A stretch of 64,000 bases of DNA from Hyphomicrobiales bacterium (GCA_013214705.1 JABSRZ010000007.1:67951-131950), one strand, 5' to 3'. Positions 8,550-19,957 are shown, numbered from the stretch's first letter. Numbers and translations: made by a program. Notes: generated from the letters alone by a model not told the origin.

Positions 8550-9047
8550 CTAGAATGGGATGTCATCATCTAAATCTGGTGCTGCACCTTGTGGTGCGCT
8601 ATACCCGCCGCCGCCGCTAGAGCCAGATTGCGCATAGGGGTCGGTAACTTGTTGTTGCCCACCACCGGCATAACCGCCGGATGATTGGTTGTCATTTCGG
8701 CCACCTAACATAGTCAAAGTAGAGTTAAAACCCTGCAGCACTATTTCTGTGGTGTATTTATCTTGACCTTGTTGGTCTTGCCATTTACGCGTTTGCAATT
8801 GACCCTCTATATAAACTGTAGAGCCTTTGCGCAAATATTGCTCGGCAATGCGGCATAGGCCTTCGTTAAAAATAACCACACGATGCCATTCGGTTTTTTC
8901 ACGGCGCTCGCCTGTGCTACGGTCTTTCCAACTTTCAGAAGTTGCAATGCGCAAGTTAGCAATTGGCCGGCCATCTTGAGTGTGCCTAATTTCTGGATCA
9001 GCGCCCAAATTACCAACCAAAATTACTTTATTTACACTACCCGCCAT
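8550..9047 (-). CDS. ssb: Single-stranded DNA-binding protein
   Basis: SSB coats single-stranded DNA in replication, recombination and repair. The protein is 165 residues: an N-terminal OB fold beginning [19 protein letters not shown], a Gly/Gln/Ser-rich linker and the acidic tip DDDIPF that docks partner proteins. A longer reading frame starts 16 codons upstream, but the ATG at 9047 matches the family start and has TAAGGATGG just before it. It is divergent from uvrA across a 246-bp region holding a LexA box close to uvrA, an arrangement widespread in proteobacteria. Confidence 0.96.
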   Translation of the reverse strand: MAGSVNKVILVGNLGADPEIRHTQDGRPIANLRIATSESWKDRSTGERREKTEWHRVVIFNEGLCRIAEQYLRKGSTVYIEGQLQTRKWQDQQGQDKYTTEIVLQGFNSTLTMLGGRNDNQSSGGYAGGGQQQVTDPYAQSGSSGGGGYSAPQGAAPDLDDDIPF

Positions 9048-9208
9048 TGCGCCATCCTTAAACTTATTGAAACTCAACATGTCAGTAGGTTTCAAATTAT
9101 TAACATGTATTATTTATTAAGGCAAAAGCAACAGAATCACAATCAGAAAGTTTGCAAATGCCGCATTAAACAATATACTCGTTTTTTTGAGAATTTAATT
9201 CTTTTTCC

Positions 9209-9239
9209 TTGAATGTTCTCTAAATGTTCTTAATATAAT
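9209..9239 (+). promoter_or_regulatory. uvrA promoter with LexA (SOS) box
   Basis: GTTC-TCTAAAT-GTTC at 9215-9229 is an exact match to the alphaproteobacterial LexA operator GTTC-N7-GTTC. It fills the spacer between a -35-like TTGAAT (9209-9214) and a perfect -10 TATAAT (9234-9239), so LexA binding should block RNA polymerase. The spacer is 19 bp, longer than the ideal 17. Confidence 0.8.
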
Positions 9240-9293
9240 CTATAGATTCGTACGCTCAAGTCAAGCGTCAAAAAATAATTGTAAAGAAGTTAA

Positions 9294-12176
9294 ATGAAAA
9301 AAAGCCCGAATGACACTGAGCAACTTGATATACGCCATTTTTTGAGTGTAAAAGGGGCGAGAGAGCATAATTTAAAAAATATAAGTATCGATTTGCCGCG
9401 TGATAAGCTGATTGTTTTCACGGGCCTTTCTGGTTCTGGCAAATCTTCGCTGGCGTTTGACACCATTTACGCCGAAGGGCAGCGCCGCTATGTAGAGAGC
9501 CTTTCGGCTTATGCCCGGCAATTTTTGCAGATGATGCAAAAACCTGATGTTGACCAAATTGATGGGCTCTCGCCGGCCATATCAATTGAACAAAAAACCA
9601 CTAGTAAAAACCCCCGCTCTACAGTGGGCACAGTTACTGAAATATATGATTATTTGAGGCTTTTATATGCTCGTATCGGCGTACCCTATTCACCAACAAC
9701 CGGCCTGCCGATTACCAGCCAGTCGGTTAGCCAAATGGTGGACAAAACGCTCGAACTACCAGATAAAACACGACTTTTTTTATTGGCGCCGATTGTGCGT
9801 GGGCGTAAAGGTGAATTTAAAGATAAATTTGCCGAATTGCAGAAAAAGGGTTTCTCGCGGCTTAAAATTGATGGCGTTTTTTATGAAATGGATGAGCTGC
9901 CCGAATTAAACAAAAAGCTCAAACACGATGTTGACGTGGTGATTGACCGCATTGTGATTAGAGACGGCATTGCAACCCGTTTGGCAGATAGCTTTGAAAC
10001 CGCGCTTAGTTTAACGGAGGGTTTGGTGGTGTTGGAATACGCTAATTTGGAAGATAACGAAAAACAGGCCAAACGCATTGTTTTCTCCTCTAAATTTGCC
10101 TGCCCAGTTTCTGGCTTTACGATTGAAGAAATTGAACCGAGGTTATTTTCATTTAACAACCCATTTGGCGCTTGTCCGTCTTGTGATGGGTTAGGCACAG
10201 AGCATATTATAGACCCCAAATTGGTTGTGCCGGATGGTGGTTTAACTTTGGCCGAAGGGGCTATAGCAGCATGGGGCAAGACAAAGTCATTTTATTATGT
10301 GCAAACTTTAGAAAATATAGCCCGCCATTACGATTTTTCGATGGATACGCCGTTCAAGGATTTAGCAATTGTAGCGCAAGATGTAATCTTATATGGCACC
10401 GGTAAAACCGTGATTAATTTTGTTTTCAAAGATGAGACGCGGCTTTATGAACGTAAGAAAAAATTCGAGGGTGTTATCCCAAATTTGGAACGCCGTTGGC
10501 GAGAAACTGATTCTAATTGGTCACGCGAAGAAATCGAGAAATATCAAACGCTTAAACCATGTCAAAAATGTAAAGGATACCGGTTGAAACCCGAGGCCTT
10601 GGCGGTAAAAATTGATCATTTGCAAATTTCGGAGATTGCCGAAAAATCGATCAAAGACGCGCTGGTCTGGTTTAATGAAATTGAACAAAAATTAACCACC
10701 ACTCAATTAGAAATTGGTGTACGGGTGCTTAAAGAAATCCGCGATCGGCTGCATTTCTTGAACAATGTGGGGTTAGATTACCTATCGCTTTCACGCGCAT
10801 CAGGCACATTGTCGGGCGGCGAATCCCAACGTATACGTTTAGCCAGCCAAATTGGCTCCGGCCTCACAGGTGTGCTCTATGTGCTCGATGAACCCTCTAT
10901 CGGCCTACACCAACGTGATAATGCCAGACTATTGCAAACCCTGGTTCATTTGCGAGATTTGGGTAACACCGTAATTGTAGTCGAACATGATGAAGACGCC
11001 ATTATGTCAGCCGATCATGTGGTGGATATCGGCCCCGGCGCAGGTATACATGGTGGCGAAATTGTCGCGCAAGGGACACCAGCGGAGATTCTTAAATCTG
11101 AAGACAGTTTAACCGCGAAATATTTGACCGGAAAATTAGTGGTGCGCACACCCACTAAACGGCGCAAAATTTATAAGAAAAAACAAATAACGGTTGTCGG
11201 GGCATCGGGCAATAATTTAAAAAATGTAACAGCTTCTATACCTTTACAAAATTTCACCTGCATTACCGGGGTTTCAGGTAGTGGTAAATCTACTTTTTTA
11301 ATTGAGACATTGTATAAAACCGTTTCTAAAACTCTTAACCGTGGTAGAAAAGTAACCGCGCCACATAAGTCTATCGAAGGCATCGATCAGATCGATAAAA
11401 TAATTGACATCAACCAGTCTCCCATTGGGCGTACACCTAGGTCTAACCCGGCAACATATACTGGCGCTTTTGGCCCCATTAGAGATTGGTTTGCAGGCCT
11501 ACCAGAGTCTAAGGCGCGCGGTTATAAACCCGGCCGATTCTCTTTTAATGTTAAAGGTGGCCGCTGCGAAAATTGCCATGGCGATGGCCTGATTAAAATA
11601 GAGATGCATTTTTTACCTGATGTATATGTGACTTGTGATGTATGTGATGGCAAGCGATATAATCGCGAAACGTTAGAGATATTATATAAAGGCAATTCGA
11701 TAGCCGATATATTGGATATGACGGTAGAAAAAGGCGCGGCTTTCTTTCAGGCAGTGCCGAATATTCGCGATAAAATGGTGACGCTAAATAGGGTTGGTTT
11801 GGGCTATATTAAAATTGGCCAACAAGCCACCACATTGTCTGGTGGCGAAGCGCAGAGGGTTAAACTTGCCAAAGAGCTTTCAAAACGAGCGACCGGTAAA
11901 ACGCTTTATATATTGGATGAACCGACTACAGGCTTACATTTTCATGACATTGCTAAACTACTTGAAGTGCTGCATGAACTCGTAGACCAAGGCAATAGCA
12001 TTGTGGTGATCGAACATAATTTGGATGTAATTAAGACGGCCGATTGGGTGATTGATTTTGGCCCAGAGGGTGGTGATGGTGGTGGTGAAATTATTGCCAC
12101 TGGGCGACCAGAAGATATAATAAACGTAAAAGAAAGCTATACTGGAAAATATTTGAGGCCTTTTTTGTCAAAATGA
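9294..12176 (+). CDS. uvrA: Excinuclease ABC subunit A
   Basis: Damage-sensing ATPase of nucleotide excision repair that loads UvrB. The 960-residue protein has two ABC modules: Walker [10 protein letters not shown] at 44-52 and GVSGSGKST in the second half, each with its own signature ([16 protein letters not shown] and [16 protein letters not shown]). Two zinc-binding insertions are visible: CPVSGF with [10 protein letters not shown] in the first half, and CENCHGDG with [10 protein letters not shown] in the second. The first lacks one cysteine of the E. coli pattern, which I recall as common in alphaproteobacteria. SOS control is indicated by the LexA box in its promoter. Confidence 0.98.
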   Translation: MKKSPNDTEQLDIRHFLSVKGAREHNLKNISIDLPRDKLIVFTGLSGSGKSSLAFDTIYAEGQRRYVESLSAYARQFLQMMQKPDVDQIDGLSPAISIEQKTTSKNPRSTVGTVTEIYDYLRLLYARIGVPYSPTTGLPITSQSVSQMVDKTLELPDKTRLFLLAPIVRGRKGEFKDKFAELQKKGFSRLKIDGVFYEMDELPELNKKLKHDVDVVIDRIVIRDGIATRLADSFETALSLTEGLVVLEYANLEDNEKQAKRIVFSSKFACPVSGFTIEEIEPRLFSFNNPFGACPSCDGLGTEHIIDPKLVVPDGGLTLAEGAIAAWGKTKSFYYVQTLENIARHYDFSMDTPFKDLAIVAQDVILYGTGKTVINFVFKDETRLYERKKKFEGVIPNLERRWRETDSNWSREEIEKYQTLKPCQKCKGYRLKPEALAVKIDHLQISEIAEKSIKDALVWFNEIEQKLTTTQLEIGVRVLKEIRDRLHFLNNVGLDYLSLSRASGTLSGGESQRIRLASQIGSGLTGVLYVLDEPSIGLHQRDNARLLQTLVHLRDLGNTVIVVEHDEDAIMSADHVVDIGPGAGIHGGEIVAQGTPAEILKSEDSLTAKYLTGKLVVRTPTKRRKIYKKKQITVVGASGNNLKNVTASIPLQNFTCITGVSGSGKSTFLIETLYKTVSKTLNRGRKVTAPHKSIEGIDQIDKIIDINQSPIGRTPRSNPATYTGAFGPIRDWFAGLPESKARGYKPGRFSFNVKGGRCENCHGDGLIKIEMHFLPDVYVTCDVCDGKRYNRETLEILYKGNSIADILDMTVEKGAAFFQAVPNIRDKMVTLNRVGLGYIKIGQQATTLSGGEAQRVKLAKELSKRATGKTLYILDEPTTGLHFHDIAKLLEVLHELVDQGNSIVVIEHNLDVIKTADWVIDFGPEGGDGGGEIIATGRPEDIINVKESYTGKYLRPFLSK

Positions 12177-12223
12177 TAATTTTGCTAACGCCTTATAAAT
12201 GATACCAAAACTGGTGATTGATT

Positions 12224-13525
12224 ATGGATGATTTCAACATTTCGCTTTATATAGAACAATTGGTTGAGTGGGCTTATTTGTATCTGTTAAACATCAGTTT
12301 GTTGGTTCAGTTTGCTGCCATTGTGGTAACTTTTTTGGTTGCTTATGTGCTTAATCGGTATTTTGAACCCAAAATAATGGTCAAATTGGCGGGCGTTGCT
12401 AGCAAGGGTAAAAGACGGCGTAAAACCATAGACGTAATAAATATTGTTTCGCTGCCAATTATATGGGTGGTTCTGCAATGGTTTACCAATATTATTTTCT
12501 TTCGGCTAGCCATTGAACACGATCTGCTGCGCATAACCGCTAGTTTGTTAAACGCTTGGATTGTTATCAGGGTGTTTGTGAGCCTTGTGCCGACCAATGT
12601 TTTCTGGCGGCGTATTGTGGCTTTTATCGCCTGGAGCATCGCGGCTTTGAATTCGGTCAAATTGTTGGCTCCATTGGTGATTTTTTTGCGCGATGTGGCG
12701 TTTCAAGTTGGTGATACGCGCATCACCCTATATTCAATTATATCAGGTGTGTTACTGGGCATTATTCTATTTTGGTTGGCCTTGTCGATTTCGAATTTTT
12801 TAAAACAAAAACTTGACAAAAATAAAGAACTAACCCCATCAGTTAAAACTCTTTTGTCACAGTTGATCAGGGTTTTACTTATTTTTATATCGATATTATT
12901 TACCCTGCATGTGATCGGGTTGGACCTGAGTATATTTACTTTTTTCTCAGGGGCTTTGGGCGTTGGTCTGGGTTTTGGCCTGCAAAAAATTGTATCAAAT
13001 TTTGTCAGTGGAATTATATTATTGGTCGATCAGTCGGTTAAGCCCGGTAGCGTTATTGAGGTGGGCGGTACATTTGGTAAAGTCAAAAGCCTGGGCGCAA
13101 GATATACATCAGTAGAAACCCGCGATGGCCACGAATATCTAATACCCAACGAAAAATTTATAACTCAGGAAGTTGTAAATTGGGATTTTTCGCATTCAGA
13201 AGTGAGGCGAAAAGTGAAAATTGGCGTAGCTTATAGCACCGATGTGGAGTTGGCCATGGAACTAATTGTAAGAGCGGCCGAGAGTGTTGATAGGATTTTA
13301 ACTGACCCGAAACCAGTCGCACGTTTGGTGTCATTTGGTGAAAGTTCGGTGAATATAGAGGCGCGTTTTTGGGTGGCAGACCCGGCAAATGGTGTGGCCA
13401 ATATCAATAGTGATTTCTTGCTAAAATTGTGGAAATTATTTCGCCAGCATGAAATTGAAATACCTTTCCCGCAGCAAGATATTCACATTAAAGAATTTCC
13501 AGATATCACTAAATTCATCTCTTAA
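12224..13525 (+). CDS. Small-conductance mechanosensitive channel (MscS family)
   Basis: A 433-residue inner-membrane channel of the MscS family that opens under membrane tension and protects against osmotic downshock. Several hydrophobic helices precede the pore helix GALGVGLGFGLQKIVSNFVSG, the family hallmark rich in Gly/Ala, and the cytoplasmic beta domain with IEVGGTFGKVKSLGARYT and YLIPNEKF follows. It is longer than E. coli MscS (286) because of extra N-terminal membrane helices. A TTG lies two codons upstream, but the ATG at 12224 has GGTGA at good spacing. It ends 11 bases inside a convergent small gene. Confidence 0.9.
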   Translation: MDDFNISLYIEQLVEWAYLYLLNISLLVQFAAIVVTFLVAYVLNRYFEPKIMVKLAGVASKGKRRRKTIDVINIVSLPIIWVVLQWFTNIIFFRLAIEHDLLRITASLLNAWIVIRVFVSLVPTNVFWRRIVAFIAWSIAALNSVKLLAPLVIFLRDVAFQVGDTRITLYSIISGVLLGIILFWLALSISNFLKQKLDKNKELTPSVKTLLSQLIRVLLIFISILFTLHVIGLDLSIFTFFSGALGVGLGFGLQKIVSNFVSGIILLVDQSVKPGSVIEVGGTFGKVKSLGARYTSVETRDGHEYLIPNEKFITQEVVNWDFSHSEVRRKVKIGVAYSTDVELAMELIVRAAESVDRILTDPKPVARLVSFGESSVNIEARFWVADPANGVANINSDFLLKLWKLFRQHEIEIPFPQQDIHIKEFPDITKFIS

Positions 13526-13751
13526 ATTTGCGATAAATTATTATAAAATATGTTTCTAAAACCCGCTTATAACGTCTGAATAATTTATAGTCGACGGCTA
13601 AATATATCAGGCCGAGCGGTAACATCCACAGGCCTAGAATTGGCAGAAACCCAAAAACGCCACCGACTATTAAAAGCGCGCCAAAAAATAGTCGCAATAT
13701 TCTTGATTTGGGTATAGGTAAAAAGTGGTTTTGTTTTTTGCCGAGACTCAT
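13515..13751 (-). CDS. Small membrane protein, PGPGW-like
   Basis: A 78-residue protein with hydrophobic helices containing GGVFGFLPILGLWMLPLGLI, a Gly/Pro/Leu pattern like the small PGPGW transmembrane family that is often mis-annotated as a tryptophan synthase beta-like protein. A basic C-terminal tail (YRKFKR) should lie in the cytoplasm. No function is known to me. GGAG sits 7 bases before the ATG. Its 3' end overlaps the convergent channel gene by 11 bases. Confidence 0.7.
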   Translation of the reverse strand: MSLGKKQNHFLPIPKSRILRLFFGALLIVGGVFGFLPILGLWMLPLGLIYLAVDYKLFRRYKRVLETYFIIIYRKFKR

Positions 13752-13809
13752 ATAGGCTCCATTGTTATAGATATAATATGGGGCTGAATTAATTTATTAC
13801 AACAAATAA

Positions 13810-14727
13810 CTAGAACTTCCATTTTAAATAAAACATGTCTGCCATGTTTTGCGCTCTATTTAGCTGTTGTTTGGTTAGTTTTGAATTGCCGGTTTTGGTA
13901 ATAATTTGATCTACCTGTTGTTGCAAATTGGGTGATTTGTTTTTTTTCGCAATCAGCAACCAAGCTAAACCTTCGCGCCTATCTTTGGCATTTCGACCGC
14001 GCAAATAAAAAATCTCACCCAGTTTAATTTGGGCCAGAAAATTATTTTTTCGCGCCGAATAAATATAGTATCTGATGGCTCTATTTTTTTGTGGTTTTAA
14101 GTAATCGCCGGTAAAATATAGTTGGCCTAATTTATAATTTGCGGTCGCGTGACCAACCGCGGATGCGGCTAATTTTAACAATTTTAAGGCCACTTGCAAT
14201 TGAGGTTTGAGCTTAGCTGGTTCGCTGCCAAGCGTATAAAAATCGGCCAATTCCACCATGGCATCGGCCGAAATTTGCTTGCGGGTTCTGGATTCGCTGT
14301 TTAAGCCATTTTGACTGGCAACCAAACGTAAAAATTTAATGGCTTTTACATCGTTTTTTTGGTTGTCAAATGCGCCCAAATAATAGCGTGCCAGTTGCCA
14401 ATCGGCATAAAAATTGCCGTCATTAGACGACAGCAGCCAATGTTTTGCGGCACGTTCATAATCGTTATTTTGCGCGGCCTCAACACCTAATGAATAAGCA
14501 AAACTGCCTTTTTCAAAATGTGGTGTAAGCGGCAAAATAGAACGCTTTGGGGCGGATTTTTGGGTTTGTTCATACTGATAGGATTTGGCGATGGTGCCGT
14601 AACTATCGCTCAATTCGTCTTTAGATATTGTGCGTTTTTGATCGTAAGCAAATGCGGTCACAGGCAGGAGACTCAACGCCATACCAATAACCACAATATT
14701 TACAAATTTTGCATCAAATATCCGCAT
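13810..14727 (-). CDS. Secreted Sel1/TPR-like repeat protein
   Basis: A 305-residue protein with a signal peptide ([20 protein letters not shown] to about TAFA) and then Sel1-like helical repeats, seen in units such as [38 protein letters not shown] and [18 protein letters not shown]. Sel1 repeats are protein-interaction scaffolds, frequent in alphaproteobacterial periplasmic or signalling proteins; the partner is unknown. A longer frame begins at 14751, but the ATG at 14727 gives a proper signal peptide. This ATG lies inside the end of ilvD, a 14-base overlap, so translation is probably coupled to ilvD. Confidence 0.75.
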   Translation of the reverse strand: MRIFDAKFVNIVVIGMALSLLPVTAFAYDQKRTISKDELSDSYGTIAKSYQYEQTQKSAPKRSILPLTPHFEKGSFAYSLGVEAAQNNDYERAAKHWLLSSNDGNFYADWQLARYYLGAFDNQKNDVKAIKFLRLVASQNGLNSESRTRKQISADAMVELADFYTLGSEPAKLKPQLQVALKLLKLAASAVGHATANYKLGQLYFTGDYLKPQKNRAIRYYIYSARKNNFLAQIKLGEIFYLRGRNAKDRREGLAWLLIAKKNKSPNLQQQVDQIITKTGNSKLTKQQLNRAQNMADMFYLKWKF

Positions 14728-16441
14728 AACAGTTTTCTTCGGCCGCACCACCGGGGTGGGTTAGCGCGCCTTTGCTAGCTGGCCCGACCAATTGTTCGTA
14801 TTTATATAATGCACCACTATGGCACCCATTGTTTCTCGGTTTCCAATTGGCCCTGCGGCTGGCAAATTCCTCGTCCGATAAATCTACATCCATAAAGCCC
14901 GTGTTGGCATTAATGGTGATTATGTCGCCATCTTTTAGCAAACCTATAGGCCCGCCCACGGCAGCTTCTGGGCCGACATGGCCAACGCAAAACCCGCGGG
15001 TACCGCCAGAAAAACGTCCATCCGTAATCAACGCCACCGTATCACCTGCGCCTTGGCCATATAATGCTGCTGTGGTCGAAAGCATTTCGCGCATGCCCGG
15101 CCCGCCTCTCGGCCCTTCATAGCGAATGACGATGACATCACCATCATTGTAATCTCTTTTTTCTACAGCAGCGAATGCATCTTCTTCGCAATCAAAACAT
15201 CTTGCAGGGCCGGTAAATTCTAGATTTTTCATGCCCGCTACTTTAACAATTGCGCCTTCGGGGGCTAAGTTGCCTTTTAGGCCAACCACGCCACCTGTTT
15301 CGGAAAGTGGCGTAGAAACTGGGTATACAACGCGACTGTCTGGCGCTGCCACGTCGGCATTTTCGATATTTTCGCCTATGGTTTTGCCGGTAACTGTCAT
15401 GCAATCACCATGCAAATAGCCGCCGCGCAACAATTCTTTTAGCAATACTGGCACGCCGCCAGTTTCATACAGGTCTTTGGCGACAAATTTACCACCTGGT
15501 TTAAGGTCGGCAATATAGGGAGTTTTTTTGAATATTTCGGCCACCCGCATTAGATCAAATTCGATGCCAGCTTCATGTGCCATGGCTGGTAAATGCAGCC
15601 CAGCATTGGTAGAGCCACCAGTTGCGGCCACAATAACCGCTGCATTTTCAAAGGCTTTTTCGGTGCAAATGTCACGCGGGCGAATGTTTTTCTCAATCAG
15701 GTCCATAATGGCTTTGCCACTTTGAACGGCATAACTATCGCGGCTTTCATATTCGGCGGGGCTACCTGCAGAATAGGGCAAAGCCAGGCCAATGGCCTCA
15801 GATACACAGGCCATTGTGTTGGCAGTGAATTGACCACCACACGCGCCTGCGCCGGGACATGCGACAATTTCTAAGGCGGTTAATTCTGCCTCAGTCATGT
15901 TGCCAGCACTATGTTGGCCAACGCCTTCAAAGACATCAACCACCGTAACATCTTGGCCTTTGTAACGGCCGGGCAAAATCGAACCACCATACATGAACAC
16001 GCTAGGTATGTTTAGGCGTAACATCGACATCATCATGCCGGGCAGAGATTTATCGCAACCCGCAATGCCGACCAAAGCATCATATGAATGGCCGCGTATG
16101 GTCACTTCCACACTGTCGGCGATGATTTCGCGCGAAACCAATGAGCTTTTCATGCCTTGATGCCCCATGGCGATGCCGTCAGTTACGGTGATGGTGCAAA
16201 ATTCACGCGGTGTGCCACCAGCAGCTTTAACCCCAACTTTAACAGCTTGAGCTTGGCGCATCAACGCTATGTTACAAGGTGCAGCCTCGTTCCAACATGA
16301 GCAAACGCCAACCAGTGGTTGATGGATTTCTTGTTCGGTTAAACCCATGGCATAAAGATATGACCGATGTGGCGCGCGTTCTGGCCCCTCGGTAACGTGG
16401 CGAGATGGCAGAGAAGATTTGTCGAATTTTCTAGTTGTCAT
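14714..16441 (-). CDS. ilvD: Dihydroxy-acid dehydratase
   Basis: Iron-sulfur enzyme that converts 2,3-dihydroxy-isovalerate or -methylvalerate to the 2-oxo acids, the third common step of valine and isoleucine synthesis. The 575-residue protein shows the IlvD/Edd signatures [30 protein letters not shown] and [15 protein letters not shown], which supply the cluster cysteines, and [17 protein letters not shown] near the C terminus. The length fits the family. It is followed by an overlapping Sel1-like gene of unrelated function and preceded by a 145-bp gap in which I see no attenuator. Confidence 0.97.
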   Translation of the reverse strand: MTTRKFDKSSLPSRHVTEGPERAPHRSYLYAMGLTEQEIHQPLVGVCSCWNEAAPCNIALMRQAQAVKVGVKAAGGTPREFCTITVTDGIAMGHQGMKSSLVSREIIADSVEVTIRGHSYDALVGIAGCDKSLPGMMMSMLRLNIPSVFMYGGSILPGRYKGQDVTVVDVFEGVGQHSAGNMTEAELTALEIVACPGAGACGGQFTANTMACVSEAIGLALPYSAGSPAEYESRDSYAVQSGKAIMDLIEKNIRPRDICTEKAFENAAVIVAATGGSTNAGLHLPAMAHEAGIEFDLMRVAEIFKKTPYIADLKPGGKFVAKDLYETGGVPVLLKELLRGGYLHGDCMTVTGKTIGENIENADVAAPDSRVVYPVSTPLSETGGVVGLKGNLAPEGAIVKVAGMKNLEFTGPARCFDCEEDAFAAVEKRDYNDGDVIVIRYEGPRGGPGMREMLSTTAALYGQGAGDTVALITDGRFSGGTRGFCVGHVGPEAAVGGPIGLLKDGDIITINANTGFMDVDLSDEEFASRRANWKPRNNGCHSGALYKYEQLVGPASKGALTHPGGAAEENCYADI

Positions 16442-16586
16442 TTATTTTTCTCATCTTTATGGTGTTGAATTCAATACGATAATTATAAGTTTTTGGTCAA
16501 ATTATCGGTCTCATATATAAATGTTCCAACCATGCCATGCTAGTTGCAAATTAGGTCAACAAAATGGCATAATTGTGAAATCTGAA

Positions 16587-19256
16587 TCATAATTTTTCTA
16601 GGCGTTTATAGGCGTCTTGCAGATCTTGTTTAAGCTCTTTTGCAGTTTGCAATCGGCGCTTTTGTTCAGTTATAACTTTTTGAGGCGCTTTGGCGACAAA
16701 ACTTTGGTTGCCAAGGCGTTTTTCTGTGCCAGAAATGTCTTTTTCGGCTTTGCCAATTTCTTTGGTCAACCGGTTTAATTCGGCTTGAATGTCTATCACA
16801 CCTGCCAGAGGTAAGGCAACCACAACGCCGTCTAAAACAATTTGTATCGCGCCTTCTGGCACATTATCAGCGATGCTGATGCCGTCCAAGCGTGCCATTT
16901 TCTGCAATAGATCTTTGTGAGTTTCGATCTTATTTTTAACATCGGGGTTAGCGCCAACAATAACCACTGGAGTTTTTGCACCCGCAGGTATATTCATTTC
17001 GGCTCTTACCGAGCGAATTTCGGTGATGAATTTAATCACCCAGTTAATTTCTTGTTTGGGTGCTGTGTCGGGGTTTATTTTGCTGGTTGGCCAAGGCGAT
17101 AAAATTAGCATAGTCTCGCGCTCTATGTCATCAAATCTGTGCCATAGCTCTTCGGTCACAAACGGCACGAAAGGGTGCATTAAATGTAACAATTGGTCTA
17201 TAACATGGGCGGTTACTGCGCGAATTTCAGTTTTTGCGGCTTCATTGTCACCAAATAATATTGGTTTTGTGAGCTCGATATACCAATCGCAAAAAATGTT
17301 CCAAGTGAATTTGTAAATGGCGCTAGAGGCTTCGTTAAACTTAAACTCATTTATGCCTTTTTCTACCGCCTGTGCCGTTTCTGCCAACTCAGTCAATAGC
17401 CATTTACTCAAGGTTAAATTTACTGTTTCGGCATCAAAACTTTTAATTGGTTTGCATTCATGCATTTCGGCAAACCGGCAGGCATTCCACAATTTTGTTA
17501 CAAAATTTCGGTTATTTTCGACCGATTTGGTGGCTAGTTTAATGTCTCTGCCCTGCCCAGCCATCGATGATAGTGTGAAGCGAACTGCATCGGCGCCGAA
17601 TTGCTCTATCAAAACCAATGGGTCAAGTACATTGCCTTTAGATTTCGACATTTTTGCGCCAAATTCATCGCGGACAATGGCATGAATATAGACCGTTTCA
17701 AACGGTTCTTCCTGCAAGAAATGGGTGCCCATCATCATCATCCGCGCGACCCAGAAAAAGATAATGTCAAAGGCGGTAACCAACACGTTGGTTTTGTAAT
17801 ATTGCTCTAATTCGGGGGTTTTTTCCGGCCAGCCAAGGGTGGCGAACGGCCATAAAGCCGAGCTAAACCAAGTGTCTAAAACATCCGAGTCGCGTTCTAT
17901 TGCAACGGTTTTGCCATAATGGGCATTGGCTTTGTCTTGTGCGGACGCCTCATCTTGCGCAACAAAAATTTCGCCATCTGGGCCATACCATACGGGGATT
18001 TGATGCCCCCACCACAATTGGCGCGATACGCACCATGGTTCAATATTTTCCATCCAATCAAAATAGGTTTTTTCCCAATTATTTGGCACAAATTTGGTTT
18101 TGCCAGCACGCACCGCGTCCATAGCTGGGCCGGCTAATTTTTTGGCGTCAACATACCATTGGTCGGTCAACCATGGCTCGATAACCACGCCCGACCTATC
18201 GCCATAAGGCACGGTGTGCGGGTTGTCATCTATTTTTACCAACAAGCCCAGTTGTTCAAATTTTTCGACCACTATTTTGCGGGCAGCGAACCGTTCTAGG
18301 CCAACAAATTCTTGCGGTACATTTTCGTTTAAATGGGCATTTTCATCTAATATATTGATCACTTCCAATTTGGCTCTTTTGCCAACTTCAAAGTCATTAA
18401 AATCATGCGCAGGGGTTATTTTAACCGCGCCACTGCCTAGTTCTGGGTCGGCATATTCATCGGCAACTATCGGTATTTCGCGGCCCACCAATGGCAATAT
18501 CACGGTTTTGCCAACAAGGTCTTTATAGCGCTCGTCATCTGGATGAACCGCAATGCCGGTATCGCCAAACATGGTTTCTGGTCGGGTGGTTGCCACGGTT
18601 ATGAACTGCCCGACTAGGCCTTTAATCGGGTATTTAAAATGCCACAGCTTGCCGTCTTTTTCAATCTGTTCAACTTCTAAATCTGAAATCGCGGTTAGTA
18701 ATTTAGGGTCCCAATTCACCAATCTTTTGGCGCGGTAAATATAGCCTTGGTCATATAGGTCTACAAATGTTTTAAGTACAGATTTTGACAGGCCTTCATC
18801 CATGGTGAAGCGGGAGCGTGTCCAATCACAACTTGCACCCAAGCGGCGTTGTTGAGTTTGGATGATGCCACCAGACTCCTCTTTCCACTGCCAAATTTTT
18901 TCGACAAATTTTTCGCGCCCAAGTTGTTTACGCCCCGGTTGTTGAGTTTCCGCCAGTTGGCGCTCTACCACCATTTGGGTGGCGATACCAGCATGGTCCA
19001 TACCCGGCTGCCAAAGCGTATTTTTGCCGCACATTCTATTATATCTAATCAGAATATCTTGAATGGTGTTGTTAAGCGCGTGCCCCATATGCAACGAGCC
19101 TGTAACATTGGGTGGTGGCAACGCGATGCAGTAACTCGGTGCCGATTTTCTTTGTTGTTCGGTTAAGCCAGCACCGGCTTTAAAAGCGCCCTCGTCTTCC
19201 CATTTTTTATAATGTCGGGTTTCAATGCCATCTGGCTGGTATGTTTTCTCTAACAT
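16587..19256 (-). CDS. valS: Valyl-tRNA synthetase
   Basis: Class I synthetase that charges tRNA-Val and edits mischarged threonine. The 889-residue protein carries the HIGH-type motif in PPPNVTGSLHMGHALNN, the KMSKS motif in GAKMSKSKGNVLDP, a central editing domain with TTRPETMFGDTGIAVHPDD, and a C-terminal coiled coil from about residue 820. In alphaproteobacteria it commonly follows popZ as here, but a terminator between the two genes means it must have its own promoter in the 77-bp gap. Confidence 0.98.
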   Translation of the reverse strand: MLEKTYQPDGIETRHYKKWEDEGAFKAGAGLTEQQRKSAPSYCIALPPPNVTGSLHMGHALNNTIQDILIRYNRMCGKNTLWQPGMDHAGIATQMVVERQLAETQQPGRKQLGREKFVEKIWQWKEESGGIIQTQQRRLGASCDWTRSRFTMDEGLSKSVLKTFVDLYDQGYIYRAKRLVNWDPKLLTAISDLEVEQIEKDGKLWHFKYPIKGLVGQFITVATTRPETMFGDTGIAVHPDDERYKDLVGKTVILPLVGREIPIVADEYADPELGSGAVKITPAHDFNDFEVGKRAKLEVINILDENAHLNENVPQEFVGLERFAARKIVVEKFEQLGLLVKIDDNPHTVPYGDRSGVVIEPWLTDQWYVDAKKLAGPAMDAVRAGKTKFVPNNWEKTYFDWMENIEPWCVSRQLWWGHQIPVWYGPDGEIFVAQDEASAQDKANAHYGKTVAIERDSDVLDTWFSSALWPFATLGWPEKTPELEQYYKTNVLVTAFDIIFFWVARMMMMGTHFLQEEPFETVYIHAIVRDEFGAKMSKSKGNVLDPLVLIEQFGADAVRFTLSSMAGQGRDIKLATKSVENNRNFVTKLWNACRFAEMHECKPIKSFDAETVNLTLSKWLLTELAETAQAVEKGINEFKFNEASSAIYKFTWNIFCDWYIELTKPILFGDNEAAKTEIRAVTAHVIDQLLHLMHPFVPFVTEELWHRFDDIERETMLILSPWPTSKINPDTAPKQEINWVIKFITEIRSVRAEMNIPAGAKTPVVIVGANPDVKNKIETHKDLLQKMARLDGISIADNVPEGAIQIVLDGVVVALPLAGVIDIQAELNRLTKEIGKAEKDISGTEKRLGNQSFVAKAPQKVITEQKRRLQTAKELKQDLQDAYKRLEKL

Positions 19257-19286
19257 GTCTATCTCTACTTGTTCTCAAAATAACTC

Positions 19287-19314
19287 AAAAAAAAAGGCGG
19301 CATATGCCACCTTT
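19287..19314 (-). terminator. Terminator between popZ and valS
   Basis: On the minus strand GGTGGC pairs with GCCGCC around a four-base loop and is followed by nine T residues. It ends popZ transcription before valS. Confidence 0.85.
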
Positions 19315-19333
19315 AAACCTAATATTGTGACGA

Positions 19334-19957
19334 TTACATTTTGCCGCCGCGTGAGACGCGCTCGATTTCTTCTCTAATAATTTTTTCGACCATGACAGGT
19401 AGGTTATCGTCTAACCAGCCTTTTAACATTGGTCGCATCAGCGCCATTACCATAGCTTCAACTGTTTGACCTGCGCCATTTTGGGTTAGCAAAGTGTTGG
19501 CCAATAGGTTGAAGTTTTGGTTCACTTGCTCGCCAACTTGGTTAGAAATCAAAGTTTCGGCGACATTCATAGCGGGGAGTTCCTGCGCATCGGCGACAGG
19601 TATGGTCTCAATTACAGGCTCAGCTTCGGCAACTGGTTCAGCCTGTGAAAATTCAAGATCATCAATATCATCTGGGGACATAAGATCAACATCGCCATCC
19701 AGATCGCCAAGAACATCTAATTCATCTATCGAATCAAACGGGTCTTCTTCGGCCAAAATCTCAGTTAGTTCTAAGACTTCATCATCATCGTCATCTTCTT
19801 CAACGATAGCTTCGGCAGATTCATCTGATGATTCGATATCTTCATCGCTATCATCTCCATCAGAAATAATGCGTCTGATTGACGATAGAATTTCTTCCAT
19901 TGTCGGCTCATCACCATCATTCGGCGCGTCGTCTGCTGCAAATTCTGTTTCACTCAT
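19334..19957 (-). CDS. popZ: PopZ-like polar organising protein (DUF2497)
   Basis: A 207-residue protein of the PopZ/DUF2497 family. In Caulobacter PopZ forms a polar matrix that anchors the centromere through ParB and recruits cell-cycle kinases. Visible here are the short N-terminal helix EPTMEEILSSIRRIISDGDD, a long acidic, Asp/Glu/Ser-rich disordered middle (about 37-110) and the conserved C-terminal oligomerisation region VMALMRPMLKGWLDDNLPVM with KIIREEIERVSRGG. The order valS-popZ-tolC-pcm is a recurrent alphaproteobacterial block. GAGG lies five bases before the ATG. Confidence 0.88.
   Translation of the reverse strand: MSETEFAADDAPNDGDEPTMEEILSSIRRIISDGDDSDEDIESSDESAEAIVEEDDDDDEVLELTEILAEEDPFDSIDELDVLGDLDGDVDLMSPDDIDDLEFSQAEPVAEAEPVIETIPVADAQELPAMNVAETLISNQVGEQVNQNFNLLANTLLTQNGAGQTVEAMVMALMRPMLKGWLDDNLPVMVEKIIREEIERVSRGGKM

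Noticed and set aside
10081-10200. UvrA first zinc motif lacking one cysteine (CPVS in place of CPxC).
   Set aside because: From memory this is a common alphaproteobacterial form and the other ligands are intact, so it is not evidence of inactivation.
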